A stretch of 22,901 nt of DNA from Brachionus koreanus (taxonomy: Eukaryota > Rotifera > Eurotatoria > Ploima > Brachionidae): the NCBI GenBank assembly GCA_016987375.1, contig PJRA01000263.1, positions 5,879,066-5,901,966 on the forward strand. Reading direction: 5' to 3'. Positions 10,050-21,200 of the stretch are shown here, piece by piece. Position numbers and translations under genes: made by a program. The notes under the pieces are model-generated. The model made no database searches. It had not been told where the DNA came from and saw only the letters and a list, made by a program, of their open reading frames with translations. Position 1 is the first letter of the stretch. Every line of letters starts with the position of its first letter.

Positions 10050-10257
10050 AAAAATTTTGGCATTGTGAAATTTGAAACAAAAAACAAAAACAAAAATTTA
10101 AAATTAAAATAACTTTTTTTNNNNNNNNAGTGATACATTCCTTGTTTCAGCTGATACATTTTGCAGAACGATTTTTAGACCCTTAGAAAAAAAGTTATTT
10201 TAATTTTAAATTTTTGTTTTTGTTTTTTGTTCTAAAATTCACAATGCCAAAATTTTT
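10050..10257. repeat. Large inverted repeat (foldback/MITE-like) around an assembly gap
   Basis: The arms at 10050-10120 and 10187-10257 are 71 bp each and reverse complements at about 68 of 71 positions. The three differences cluster around 10072-10077. The 66-base centre includes eight N (10121-10128) at the inner edge of the left arm. A 16-base piece of the right arm (10234-10249) recurs at 11492-11507. The arms are A/T homopolymer-rich but include the complex word TTTTGGCATTGTGAA at the outer end, so this is not simple low complexity. A foldback transposon or MITE is likely. No target-site duplication is evident. Confidence 0.65.
10121..10128. other. Run of eight N (assembly gap)
   Basis: The undetermined bases sit inside the palindrome at the left arm/loop junction, where read mapping or scaffolding would be expected to fail. 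The true gap length is unknown. Confidence 0.95.
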
Positions 10258-12614
10258 GCATCCAGTACAGTTTGACTGATTAACTCAAAATTTTGAGTGA
10301 ACCTCTCACTCCTCTACTCATTTTAATAAAAAATTTCAATCAAAAATCCTACTGTATCATTGATTAATCGTTTTAGTCTTAGCAATAAATTCTATTGTCT
10401 AAAAATTTTATCTGAAAACTGCAGGGATTAAAGAGCCTTTTCGAGACAGAATTTCTTCAAAAAAATAAATACATTATACCTAAATTTGATCTAAAATAAT
10501 GAAATCGATTTTAAATTGATTTAATTTTATTTTGAAATGAGTCTTTTGATGTTAAATTAATGTATATCCATTATTTTTTATATTTACTTTCAATGTACGT
10601 CAATACTGGAAACCAATTTAAAAAAGAAAAATAAATCAGAAAAGAAAAAATATTAATAAAAATTTAGATAATGCGCTTTGTTAGATTTCGTTTTTTGTAA
10701 GAAATTCTAAAAAAATTCAAAAACCTCTATTTTATGGCTATAATCATTTAAGGTAACTAGGATAATTTAGTTTAAGAGACGCTTAAATTGAAAAATACTG
10801 AGTAATTTATATAAAAAAAATTCAAAGCCCGAAAAAAAAGATCTTTAAATCTAAATTTTTATTTCTTCTAATCAAAAAAGATTTCCTAAAACTTATTTAC
10901 TTTCCCAAAAAAATTTGCTGCCAACTTCACTCTCCTTCTGAATTTAATAATATTTTTATTTCAATTAACGTGAATTATGGAAATGTTAAAAAAGTAAAAA
11001 AATCTTTTTATTTCGAACAACTGTTTGATTGAAAATCTCAAAATATCCATAAGTAACCATTTTTTGAAAAACAAATCTTTGAAATTTAAAAGAAGCAAAA
11101 AATCCTGTTCTACTTTATAATCATAAATCTGAATTTATGCATCAACCAACTATAAGTTTGACGTAGCTTTTTATTGACTTATCTTTTAATTTTTAATTAA
11201 AATTCTTTAAAAAATGAATTGGCTTAATTAAATCAAATAAAAACAATTAGCAAAAAGTTTAAAAAAAAAAAAAACAAAATTGAAATTGATTACAAAATAA
11301 AAATAGATTGTCTAAGAAGAACTACACTGAGTTATAAGTTTTTTAACTTAAATGAAAGAAGATCAAGACCAAATATGCTGATAGTAAATCTGCAAAGTGA
11401 AATTTCTAAAAATTTAAACAACAATTTCTAATACAACAATTAAAAAATTTTATAGCTTTCGTTTTAATGGTCAGAAATTTGTTCAAGAAGTAAAATTCAC
11501 AATGCCACTGTAATATCTAGATTTTTAAACATAGATTGATAATAAGTGGATATTCTAGAGTAAAAAAATGTTTTATAAAAAACTGTAATGAATTTAAAAA
11601 ACTCAGTTATTAAAATTAAGTAGATTATTGAAATGGCCAATATTCTTGTAAAAAGAATGATTTTAAAATATTTTCATTTAAGCTTACCTATACAATTAAA
11701 AAAATGTGCACTATTATCAGTTTAGATGAGACTTGAAAATTTTATTTTAATTTTGTGTTCATTTGAATCTTCAAATTTTAGACATATTAATTTATAATTA
11801 AGCAGATATAATTATAAATAATTGATTTTTTAAATTTGCCAATTATTACTAGAGAAAAAAAATTGAATAAAACCTCTATATATCTTGATTTTATATCAAA
11901 ATTTACTAAATATATATAAACACCACAACTGAAAGCCAATATTATAAGATCAAATTCTTTAAATTTAGAAAAAAAAGCTTTTCTGAAATTGATTATTTAA
12001 AAATTAAATATCATATGAAATAATAATTCGTTTAAAATGACTGAAGTATGTCTGGAAAAAAGAAACAAATAAAATTGAATGAGATTTAAGTATTCAGACA
12101 TAACTAGAAAAAAACAAATATTCTTTATTTTTTCTTGATATTGCCACTAATAAGTTGAGCCACTCAAATGTTATTTAAATAAATTGTTGCATGACTTTTT
12201 TATTAATGGAAAAAATTTTGACTAATCGTTAAATTGAATTTGTTTCATTTATTTCTAATTGTGTTGTGTAAGACATTCTTATGTAAAATAATTTCCTATG
12301 CTTTTAAATCATGGAATATTTTGATTAATCTTTCATAAAAAGCAAAAACGTTAAATATCTCCTGAAGACTAATTTGAATATCATTCATGAAAAATTTATA
12401 ATTAAAATTAATAATTTACCATAATTTTAATTTATTAATTATTTAGCTCATGAATTTAATTTGAATAAATTGCATAATTTTTGTTTGAAATTTTTTTGCA
12501 TAATTTTTCAATTTATTGTGTAATTTTTTTTCATTTAAATTTTATTATTCTCTTCGATTTTAAATCAAAAATATATTTTATTTTTTGTTGTGAGGTGAAC
12601 ATCCCCAAAAAAGA
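10258..12614. other. AT-rich intergenic stretch upstream of RIOK3
   Basis: No gene is supported. It contains a copied scrap of RIOK3 coding sequence (about 11351-11389) and a 16-base match to the palindrome arm (11492-11507). The last 100 bases presumably hold the RIOK3 promoter and leader, but no core promoter element stands out from the AT background. Confidence 0.4.
11351..11389 (+). pseudogene. Duplicated fragment of RIOK3 exon 1
   Basis: Bases 11368-11389 are identical over 22 positions to 12729-12750 inside RIOK3 exon 1 (the codons for TKYADSK). An AATGAA motif just upstream (11351-11356) matches 12717-12722, with a 5-base length difference between the two matches. The word is complex enough that chance is very unlikely. 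The fragment has no open frame context and is a dead copy about 1.36 kb upstream of its source, in the same orientation. Confidence 0.6.
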
Positions 12615-14290
12615 ATGAATACAGCATCTAGTTCGTGTCCTTGGGCCAAATTAGCTCAAGCTCCAGTAATTCATTCGCTAAATGATGTAATGAGTGAACA
12701 GCTAGCTTTAGATCTGAATGAACAAGAAACCAAATATGCTGATAGTAAATTTACTCCAGAAAATAAAACTGAAGTTAAAGAAGAGGAAATTCGGTCAGAA
12801 TTTCTGGAAACTGCATCTACTACAGACAATGATCTAATTTTGGCCCAACTTTTGCAACTAGAATTTGACAAAGAATACGATGACATTTTAAAATCGAAAG
12901 AAAACCACACAAACAAAAACAGTCGTATATCAATATCTTATGAAAAATTTAAGTCAGTGCACCCAGTTGATGCCAAAGAGGAGACCGAACTGAATTTTTC
13001 AACTAAAGAGGAAGTTGTTTCTTCAAGTGATTCAGAAGATGGTTAGTAAACATTAGCAAACAACATTTTTTAAACTAAAACTATAGTCTATTTTATTTTT
13101 GTTTAGAATTTCAAAAAATTGTTTTTAAAAATGGCATTAGCGGAAAAGGAGATAAAATGATTTCAAAACATGATCTTCTCTTGAATTATAGACATAATGC
13201 ATCAAAGATCATCAATCTATTTCCACCTGAGTTTGAAACTGGCGATAGCCATGGAATCGATATGAAATTGTCGAACCAAGTTTACAATACTCTTAAGATG
13301 CATTCGCAGTCCGAAAAAAGAAGAATCAATCGAGTGAACGACAAGCAAGATAAATCAACTTATATGATGACTTTGGATCCAAAGACCAAACTTATTCTGT
13401 TCAAACTTGTAAATGGTGACATTTTAGACTCAATAGGTGGTGTAATATCGACTGGTAAAGAGGCAACCATTTTCTATGCACCTGGTGGAAAGAGCCAAGA
13501 AATTTTAGTACCAAAAGAATGTGTAGCCAAAGTTTTCAAAACGACTTTAAATGAATTTAAAACTAGAGAAAAATACATTGCCGATGATTATAGGTTTAAA
13601 GATAGATTCAAACATTTGAATCCACAAAAAGTTGTGCGCTTATGGGCTGAAAAAGAAATGCATAATTTGATGAAAATGAGAAAATTTGAGATTCCTTGTC
13701 CGGATGTTGTGGCCTTGAAAAAGCATGTTTTGATAATGTCATTTATAGGAAAAGATAATGTGCCAGCACCCAAGCTTAAAGATGCCAATTTAGACGAACA
13801 TCAACTTGAAAAAGCCTACCATCAAAGCATTCAATTAATTAAGGATTTATATGAAAAATGCAATCTTGTTCATGCTGATTTTAATCAGTTCAATTTACTT
13901 TGGCATGATGAAAAAGTATGGGTCATTGATGTTTCTCAATCAGTCGAACCTATTCATCCAATGGGTTATGAGTTTTTGCTCAGAGATTGTCAAAATGTAT
14001 TCAAATTTTTTACAAACCGTAAATTAGACAATGTAAAAACTGGTGAGCAAATTTTCATAGAAGTAACTGGCATGAAATTTAGTGGTGAAGGCGAATACTT
14101 TTTGTCACAAATTCAAAAATTTTCCAAGGATAAACAAATGGAGCTCAAAGCCCATTTGCAAGATGACGACCCAAAAAAGAACAAAGAAAATGCATTCAAT
14201 TTTGACTATTATTATGAGCTTAGTATGCAACGACTAAAATATAAGACAAATTTAGATTCAAAAGATTTAAGTGATGACGATCAATCATAA
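12615..14290 (+). CDS. RIOK3: Serine/threonine-protein kinase RIO3 (RIOK3)
   Basis: Exon 1 is 12615..13041 and exon 2 is 13107..14290. The 65-bp intron (donor GTTAGT, acceptor TTTTGTTTAG) is in phase 1 and its junction codon encodes Glu143, giving 536 aa against about 519 in human RIOK3. The N-terminus carries the RIO3-specific CPWAKL...LNDVMSEQLA segment (8-34), followed by an acidic linker. The RIO kinase domain has the ISTGKEA nucleotide loop (256-262), Lys284 in AKVFK, the hinge-like VLIMSFIG (350-357), the catalytic HADFNQFN (Asp400, Asn405) and metal-binding Asp417 in IDVSQSVEP. All key residues are intact, so the kinase is probably active. RIO3 is a cytoplasmic atypical kinase of animals linked to 40S subunit maturation. 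The start is the first ATG, shortly after AACATCCCC. An AATAAA lies at 14337-14342, 47 bp past the stop. Confidence 0.96.
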
Positions 14291-14506
14291 GATTAGCTCC
14301 GTTGTTTAAAAAAATCTAATCTAATAATTTTTAAATAATAAAATTAATTTGAAAAAAATTAAGTCTTTGTATTAAATATTTTTTTAAGTAAAAGGGTCAA
14401 AAAAATTAAGATTAATGGCTTTTTTCTCTTTACAAAAAAGATAATAAGAGTTAAAAAAAACAGGAGTCAAAAAAGTCAATTAATTTAATTGCATTAAATC
14501 AAACTT

Positions 14507-14640
14507 GTGTCGGTCATGTAGCGAAGTGATTCGAAAACCCGGCATCAATAAGGGATCGAGGGTTCAAACCCTCATTCAGTCCCGACTGCAAGCGCGTCGG
14601 GCTAACTATCCGATCGTCCAAAAATTATAAAAAAGTTACA
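14507..14640 (+). mobile_element. tRNA-derived SINE-like element, copy 1
   Basis: The element has a box A-like TAGCGAAGTGATT (14519-14531) and a box B-like GGTTCAAACCC (14561-14571), spaced as in RNA polymerase III tRNA promoters. The outer bases GTCGG and CCGAC can pair like an acceptor stem. The T stem only pairs with a 6-base loop and the anticodon region does not fold well, so it is not a functional tRNA. A hairpin CCCGAC/GTCGGG follows (14581-14601). The tRNA-like part aligns with 19827-19890. It lies in the convergent gap between RIOK3 and SLC13 gene B. Confidence 0.55.
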
Positions 14641-15615
14641 AGGAAATCACAAAAGCAGAAAGAAACTCAAGGGAATTTACTTGAGTGTAAATAAAAAAGT
14701 AATGAGTCTATATTCCACAAGGAGTGAATAAGGAAGAAAAAAAAGATTTGTACAAAAGTCAGGAAAAAGTTCGAAAAAGCCCAATGCAAAATATGAATTT
14801 AAATTGTTGAAAAAAATTTATATCACTAGAACGTTTTAAAAGGGGTTCTAAAAAGCCTTTTTTGAAAATTGAAACTTGAATTTTATCACATATAAATAAA
14901 ATTTTAAAAAATGACTGTTATTAGCTGAAAATTTTGGTTATGATTTTTTAGAAAATGAATCTGAGAAATCAGCCGGGCTTTCTTGTGTTAAATAATTTTT
15001 TATATAATATTTATAAAATTTAAATTATTTTAGTATTTTTTTGAGAATTCCAGCACCATTAACTCTCATTAACTTGTACTTGACTAGAGACTATTTAATT
15101 TCAAAATGGTCAAAAATTGGATAAATTTTTTTGGAGTTAGATGAGACTAGATACAACAAACAAAAAAGGAGAAAATTTCCAGTGTCGTTTTAAAACTTTT
15201 TTCTAATGCTTATTTGCTTGTTTCCTTTCTAAAGCTCATTCAATTCTCAAATATTTTTTCTTATTTTAAAGTCTAAAATTTTAGGCTACTAATAAAAAAA
15301 CTTGATGAGGATTGAACGAGCTATTCCAAATATACAAGGATAAGTTTTTAAAACCGCCCTTCTATAGTTGTCTTTTGAAGTAAATCAATGCACAATCCTT
15401 ATTTTAAAAACAATTTAAAATTAAATTGGTAGAAGACAAAATTGTTAATTACTAGTCAGTTAATTTAGCTAGGACGGTTAATCTTACTTTCTTTTTTACT
15501 AATTTGTGGGGAGAATAAAGTCAAATTTTTTTAAATAGTTTATTTTTAAGATAAATTGAAAATTACTAAAACCAAATATAATTTGTAGCTAAGAAAGATT
15601 TTTTTTTAAATTATT
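14641..15615. other. Convergent intergenic stretch between RIOK3 and SLC13 gene B
   Basis: No gene is supported. On the minus strand an AATAAA at 15544-15539 lies about 70 bp beyond the stop of SLC13 gene B and could be its polyadenylation signal. The rest is AT-rich spacer. Confidence 0.4.
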
Positions 15616-18099
15616 TTAATTTATTGTAGCATTTGATGAATTAAACAGTGGCTCTACATCAAACGAGAAAAAAATTCCAAAAAATGAATTCGTATAGAAA
15701 AAAACGAGTAATAAACATATAAAATTGACATGTAAGCCACATCTTATCATATCTTTCATTTTCATTTCACCGACACCCAAAGCCATAAAATTATTTAAAC
15801 ATGCTAAAGGTAGCATAAATCCAAGACATGAAGACAAACTCATTGGCAAAAGAAGATACAAACTATTTATTTTTAAATCTTTTGCCTTTAAAAAAAACTA
15901 TTCATCCTTTTGTTAGATTCGAGATAAATTTCAAAATTTACAATTGTATCAGCAATTGGTAGGAAAATGCTTGAAATTATTGAATTTGTTGTGAATTCTG
16001 TCGTTATTGAACTTAGACTCAAAATTGAAATCAATGCTAGCTCTTTTCTTTTGAAAATAAATTTTTTTACTAATTGTCTGAAATTTTCAATTAGTATTTT
16101 ATTCAGCCCTGTAACCTAAATAAAAATTGCAAACAACATTTTAAAAATGAAACTAAAACTACTTCCATTGCTTCTGCAATTGTTATTACGGGTCCAATTA
16201 ATAAAATAGTTTGCCATGGAAATATTTCTTGAATTTCGTTCCACTCAACTATCGATTTGAAAGACTTTTCTTTTAAAATATTTTTGTCAGGAATCAAAAA
16301 AAGGAATAAAACTGATAAAATTGCTGGTGTGGTGTCTGTAATGTACCTATTTAGCAAAATAGTAAATATATCAAAATAATGGTAAACTAAACTGGTTGTA
16401 TCCTTTCAAAAGGGTATCCATTAAGATCCAAGAAGAAGTCATAAATAGAATAATCATCAGAACACAATATTGTTTCCAACTAATGTGGAAATAAATAAAT
16501 AAAATAAAATAAAATCTTGGTATAAGTTTAAAAAAATTACCAAATAGGCTTTTTTTCTAATACTATTTTAAAGTTTTTTTTATCTGCTATTTTATTATTA
16601 ATTCTAAATAAAATAATTTAATCGTAGCTGTTTTAAATATTTAATAATGTTACTCTCTAGGTATCCAATAAAAAGAAAAAAACAACCAAACAAAAAGTAT
16701 TAAAGCTGACATAAGAGGAAAAGAGAATAAACTAAAATTGACAAAGTTAAAATCCAAATTTGTATGATGTTTGTTGATGTAGCCTTTTAGTAGAATGTTG
16801 GAAGGAGTTTTAATTAAACTAGCTAAGCTTCCAATTGATGAAGAATAGGTACAAGCAAGAAAAAATGCTATTGACAATCTAATATAATTAAAAATTAAAT
16901 AAAACTATTACATGTAGTTAATTTGTATTTTATTTCAGAATAGTTTGGTTCAGTCGATTGATTCTCAGAAATGGATAAAATTTGATCTGAATATTCATTT
17001 CCCTCGACTATGAATAAAAACATATAAATTTAATTACGCATTTAATTTTATAATCACCGAATGATTTATTGAAGTGAATTTCTGGTGAGCATAAGCCATC
17101 ATTTAAAAAATACGCATCAATCATTGATTTAATCTAATTAAATTTTAAAAATAAACAGTTTTTTTTTTAACACTAGAAGCACCAAGCATTTTATCACATT
17201 TTTTTAATTCAAAATTATTTTATAAAAAACTATAATAATTTTGTAAAGTAATATCATTTTTTAAAGAAAATTTTAAAATCTACATAAATCAAAAAAGATA
17301 TATTAATTTGAAAAAACTATTCAAAAGATACCAAGATTTAAAAATTTTCAAAAGAGTCAAATGATTCCTTTGGTGCTTCTAGTGTAAATCTAAACATTAA
17401 GTTTTACTATTGGCAAAATTAAAGAAACCACGGCAGCGTTTGAGATCCAAATTGATGAAAACGATGATATTATCATTAGACCAAAAAGTTGTCTTGAATG
17501 AGTTCAATTAAATTAAGGAAGAGAAAATTCCAATATTACTTTCTATAATTAGAACCAAGTACATATAATAAAAAAAGTGAAACTGGCTCATGAATTTTTG
17601 TTAATTGAATAGCACTTGATAAAATAAGTGATCCAATAAACATCATGACTACATCCTGAAAAATAATTTATAAATTTGATTTTTTTATCAATTTTTGTTT
17701 TTTCAAAATTTTAAATTATTGATTACTACCTCGAAGTAAACCATCGCTACTGATTCTGAAGGCAATATTCCAAAAATTGGAAATAACAAAATTGGAATTA
17801 GAGAAGTTATTCCGACTGGAATGCAATCTTATAAATTTGTAAAAATCATTCAGCAAGCTTAAGATTATTAAATATTCAGTTAATTTACTTGATAACCAGT
17901 AAATAATCATTAAAATAACTGTAAAAGCACAATTTGATGCCTAAGTGAGAAAAATGAAATAAAATTGAGGAAAAGTAGAAAAAATTCTAATTACTTCAGA
18001 CGGAAAAAATATCGGTATAGTCGATAATATTAGAGGAGCTCCCAATAAATAGAAAATGCTTTGATACTTCTTAAAAATTTTGTATAACTTGAGCAGCAT
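15616..18099 (-). CDS. SLC13-family sodium/carboxylate cotransporter, paralogue B
   Basis: The gene was rebuilt from 13 exons: 18099..17995, 17940..17889, 17827..17730, 17655..17540, 17492..17408, 17133..17058, 17007..16912, 16867..16654, 16603..16541, 16479..16393, 16346..16163, 16115..15942, 15885..15616. Every junction is GT-AG and in frame, giving 539 aa. Family landmarks in order: ASNCAFTVILMIIYW (36-50), ITSLIPILLFPIFGI, SIWISNAA (137-144), CTYSSSIGSLASLIKTPSN (215-233), WNEIQEIFPWQTILLIG, TEFTTNSIISSIFLP (431-445), LGFMLPLACLNN (471-482). The family moves di- or tricarboxylates with sodium across the plasma membrane. Here the first SNT is SNA, the second motif is TNS, GTxPN is KTPSN, and a conserved Ser in the C-terminal signature is Cys470. 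Transport may therefore be altered. The 17407..17134 intron holds a MITE. Exon 5 could instead end at 17396, but 17408 aligns without gaps to gene A. Confidence 0.9.
17171..17384. mobile_element. MITE with 16-bp perfect inverted termini inside a gene B intron
   Basis: ACACTAGAAGCACCAA at 17170-17185 is the exact reverse complement of 17370-17385, enclosing about 214 bp of AT-rich noncoding DNA. TAA flanks both ends (17168-17170 and 17385-17387), a possible 3-bp target duplication as in PIF/Harbinger elements. The left flank is TTAA but the right is TAAA, so a piggyBac-like TTAA duplication would be imperfect. The host intron is 274 bp, and removing the element leaves about 57 bp, the usual size for introns in this gene. 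That strongly supports an insertion. Confidence 0.75.
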
Positions 18100-18280
18100 T
18101 TTTTCTTTTTAATCAAATAAAAAAAAATTTTTTATACATTTTATATCAAATGTTTCATTTGGTTTCAGATTTCATGATAAAAATCTACATTTTTTTAAGT
18201 CTAAAATTTCAAAGATAATTTTCAATATTTTTTATTAAAGCTTTTTTAGATGCCATTTTTAGTATAAAAATAAATATAAA

Positions 18281-21200
18281 TTATACAAATGAATTATTAA
18301 CATTTTTAGCAGTTTCTACAGACTTAGGTACAAAATTCACATCAAAAACTAATTTTAACCAAGTGTTAGCTGCCAAATATACAATAGCCAGTCCCAAAAT
18401 ATTCATTACTATACCAGTTTTTATCTAAAAATAATTTAAAAAAAAAAATAAAATCTGATTAATGCTATAATTAAAAATTTACCATATCCTTTATTCGTAC
18501 TGTTCCACTCGCAAAAATAATTGCGTTATTTGGGGTAGCAACGGGAAGCATAAAGGCTAAGCTTACTGATAAGATTAATGGTAATAATAGATAAATCGGA
18601 CTAATATTTAATTCAACTGCCTTGAAAAAAAAAACTTTTAAAAATATTTAATTTGGTTTCTATTCTTACAATAGAATCAACAATTGGAATAAAAATTGAA
18701 GACATCGAAGTATTTGAGGTAAATTCAGTGGCAAAGGCACAGATACAAATAATTATTAGTAATGTTATTTCTTTTCTAGATGACATTAGAATTTTGATAT
18801 TTTCACCGATAACATTTGATAATCCAGAATTCTATTCAAAGTTTTCAATTTTTTTTACTGTGAAATTTTTATTTTTTACTTGAAAACCTTCAGCAATAGC
18901 TAATCCTCCACCTAAAAAAATTTCAAATTCGCATTAATATATTCTTATATGATTTATTTTTGTAAAAAAAAATATATTAGAAAAAAATTTGACAGAAATA
19001 TCAAATAGAAACCATTTTAATTGAACATTTCACGTTTTAAATAAATAATTTTCTAAATATAATGTTGAGTCACAAAATTTTACGTTTTTTTAAATGATAG
19101 GATATTTTTCATTTTAGCATCTTTTCTATCCTAAAATTTTAAGTCATATTATATGTCAAAATAAACAGAATTGAATGCTTTTCAGAATGATATGTCTAAC
19201 TTTTTGTTTATTTAATTCGAAAAAATTTAATAAAATTAAAGCTTTAAATTAAAATTTTGAAATTTTTGTACTGTTAAATAATTATTGGAAAAAAGGGAAT
19301 TCCTTATGATTTAATATTTTCAACGATGCATTGAAATTTGTAGGAAACTTCTTCAAAACCAATTCAGCTAGTTGTGAACGCTTTGATAAAAAGATGATGT
19401 TGTGTGTTTGGTGTAATTTCCAAAGGAAAATACATTTTGAGCTGGTTTCAGAAGTTCGTGGTATAAATACAGAACTTTATTCTGAACATTTAGAAAGAAT
19501 GAATGGTTTACTTCAAAAAAAAATAACCTTCTATGGTCAACCAAAATCTAGGTTTGTTTTTTCAAGATACGCTAGACCTTATTCAGATAGAAGAACAATG
19601 GGAAAAAAAGATATTTGAAAGGATATAATTCTTCCTCATTCAGCATGTAGCCCATGTCTTTCTCCTTTTGACTATCATTTTTTTGACTCAGTGGGTTTAA
19701 TTTTCTTAGTGGACGGCATTTTACCATCACAGACCAATTTGAAGAAAGATGCTGTGAGTTTTGTGTTCCAATAGCCGTGAATAGTAAAAGAGAGGAATCA
19801 AATTACTCGTTGATAGATGGCTAAAGTAGTCGTTTAGCCAAATGGTTATTATTGTCATTCAAGCAGAAGATCGAGAGTTCAAAACCCGCTGAGGGTGGAA
19901 GAAGCTTCAAAATCTCATCTCTGTCATACGTGGCGCATGTTTAAATCCCTTTCATTAAAAAAAGGGGGACTGGTTTCGACCTCTGTGTCAGATCAGAGCT
20001 GTTGTTCAAAAAGGTACTGGAAAAGGAGATGAGAAGCTCCGCTTTATTCAATAGAAAAGGGTTTATTTAATTATTTAGATGGCTAGAGAAAAATAATGGG
20101 ATGACGACTAGCTAACTATTGTTTTTTCTTATTGATTTACAAAAAAAAAACGCAACATTTTTTAACTTCCCTAATAAAATTAATTTTTTAAAATTTTACG
20201 AAATTATTGGTGAAAATAATTTGTTTTAATAAATCTTTATAATAATTTTTTTCTTCATAATTATTCAGTTGTCAAAAAAAATCATGCTAATAATTTTTCT
20301 ATTAAAGATATTTTTTTAATTTATTTTTTTTCTTGAGCAAATATCATGTATTACACTTTAATTTTTAGGATTAACTTAGATAATTATTAAAAAAGTCTGC
20401 TTAAATTTCTTTTAAAGCATAAATGCATTTATTTCAGTCATGTTTTAGACATTTACCAATTAGAAGGATTACATTCCATGGGAAAATGGCTTGTAATTGT
20501 TTCCAATTCATCAGATGAACATAATCCTCGCCTTCGAATATATTATTTTTTGGACAAGCAAACAAAAAAAATACTGCTAAGACAGCTGGAGTTGCATCTG
20601 ATACAAATCTTAAATAAATTTTTTAGCAGTTTAATTTTTCAAAAATTCATGATTATTTACTTTGGTCTGAATAAAAGGCCCCATCCGTATAATCCTTGTA
20701 TATCTCTAGTTACCCATAAGATAACCAATATTACAAAAATAATTCCGACAGATTTTTGTTGAAATCTAATTAAAATAAAATAAAATAATTTCAATTTTAA
20801 AATAAAATGATAAAAAAATCACCACTAAAATACTCACGTAGCAGGGCCTAAATTCTCATATTTTTCCTTAATTACTAAACTAATGCTGTCGATCCGATTG
20901 TTATTAGGTCTCCTCTTGAAAAAATGCTCTCCTGGTAGCCATTTGAATGCTAGCCAAATCCATGAAGTAAAAATTAGAATTATTGTTACTGGCAAACTAA
21001 CCACTGAGAAGCTAAAAAAACTTAAACTAATATCCGAATATTTTTCGTCTATAAAGCCTTTCAATAAAATATTTGGTGCGGTTCCAACTAAAGATCCAAG
21101 ACCTCCAATGGTCGACGAATAGGAACAAGAAAGCATAAAACCTATCATTTTCTAAGTTAATTTTTGGAATTAACATAAATAAAAATACCTGTTGACAAAT

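Larger units (their letters stand above)
18912..20456 (-). other. Expanded intron 7 of SLC13 gene A
   Basis: The donor is GTAAAT after the codon ATT plus G (...VILLI) and the acceptor is TTTTTTTAG before GTGGAGG, which together make the family's LLIGGGLAIAEG. At 1545 bp it is more than twenty times the size of the gene's other introns (47-72 bp). It contains a mariner fossil and a tRNA-derived SINE-like copy, both on the plus strand, antisense to the gene. Gene B has no intron at this position. Confidence 0.85.

Noticed and set aside
10081..10120. Palindrome as mere A/T low complexity
   Set aside because: The arms match for 71 bp and include complex words such as GGCATTGTGAA, so composition alone does not explain them.
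12671..12916. 81-residue minus-strand frame
   Set aside because: Antisense shadow of RIOK3 exon 1, which has clear family similarity on the plus strand.
14509..14586. Functional tRNA gene
   Set aside because: Boxes A and B are present, but the T loop is a base short when its stem pairs and the anticodon arm does not form; a diverged relative occurs at 19827.
18653..18883. 76-residue plus-strand frame
   Set aside because: Antisense to exon 9 and its flanking introns in SLC13 gene A; the minus strand carries the conserved TEFTSNT segment.
20478..20762. 94-residue plus-strand frame
   Set aside because: Antisense to SLC13 gene A exons 6 and 7.
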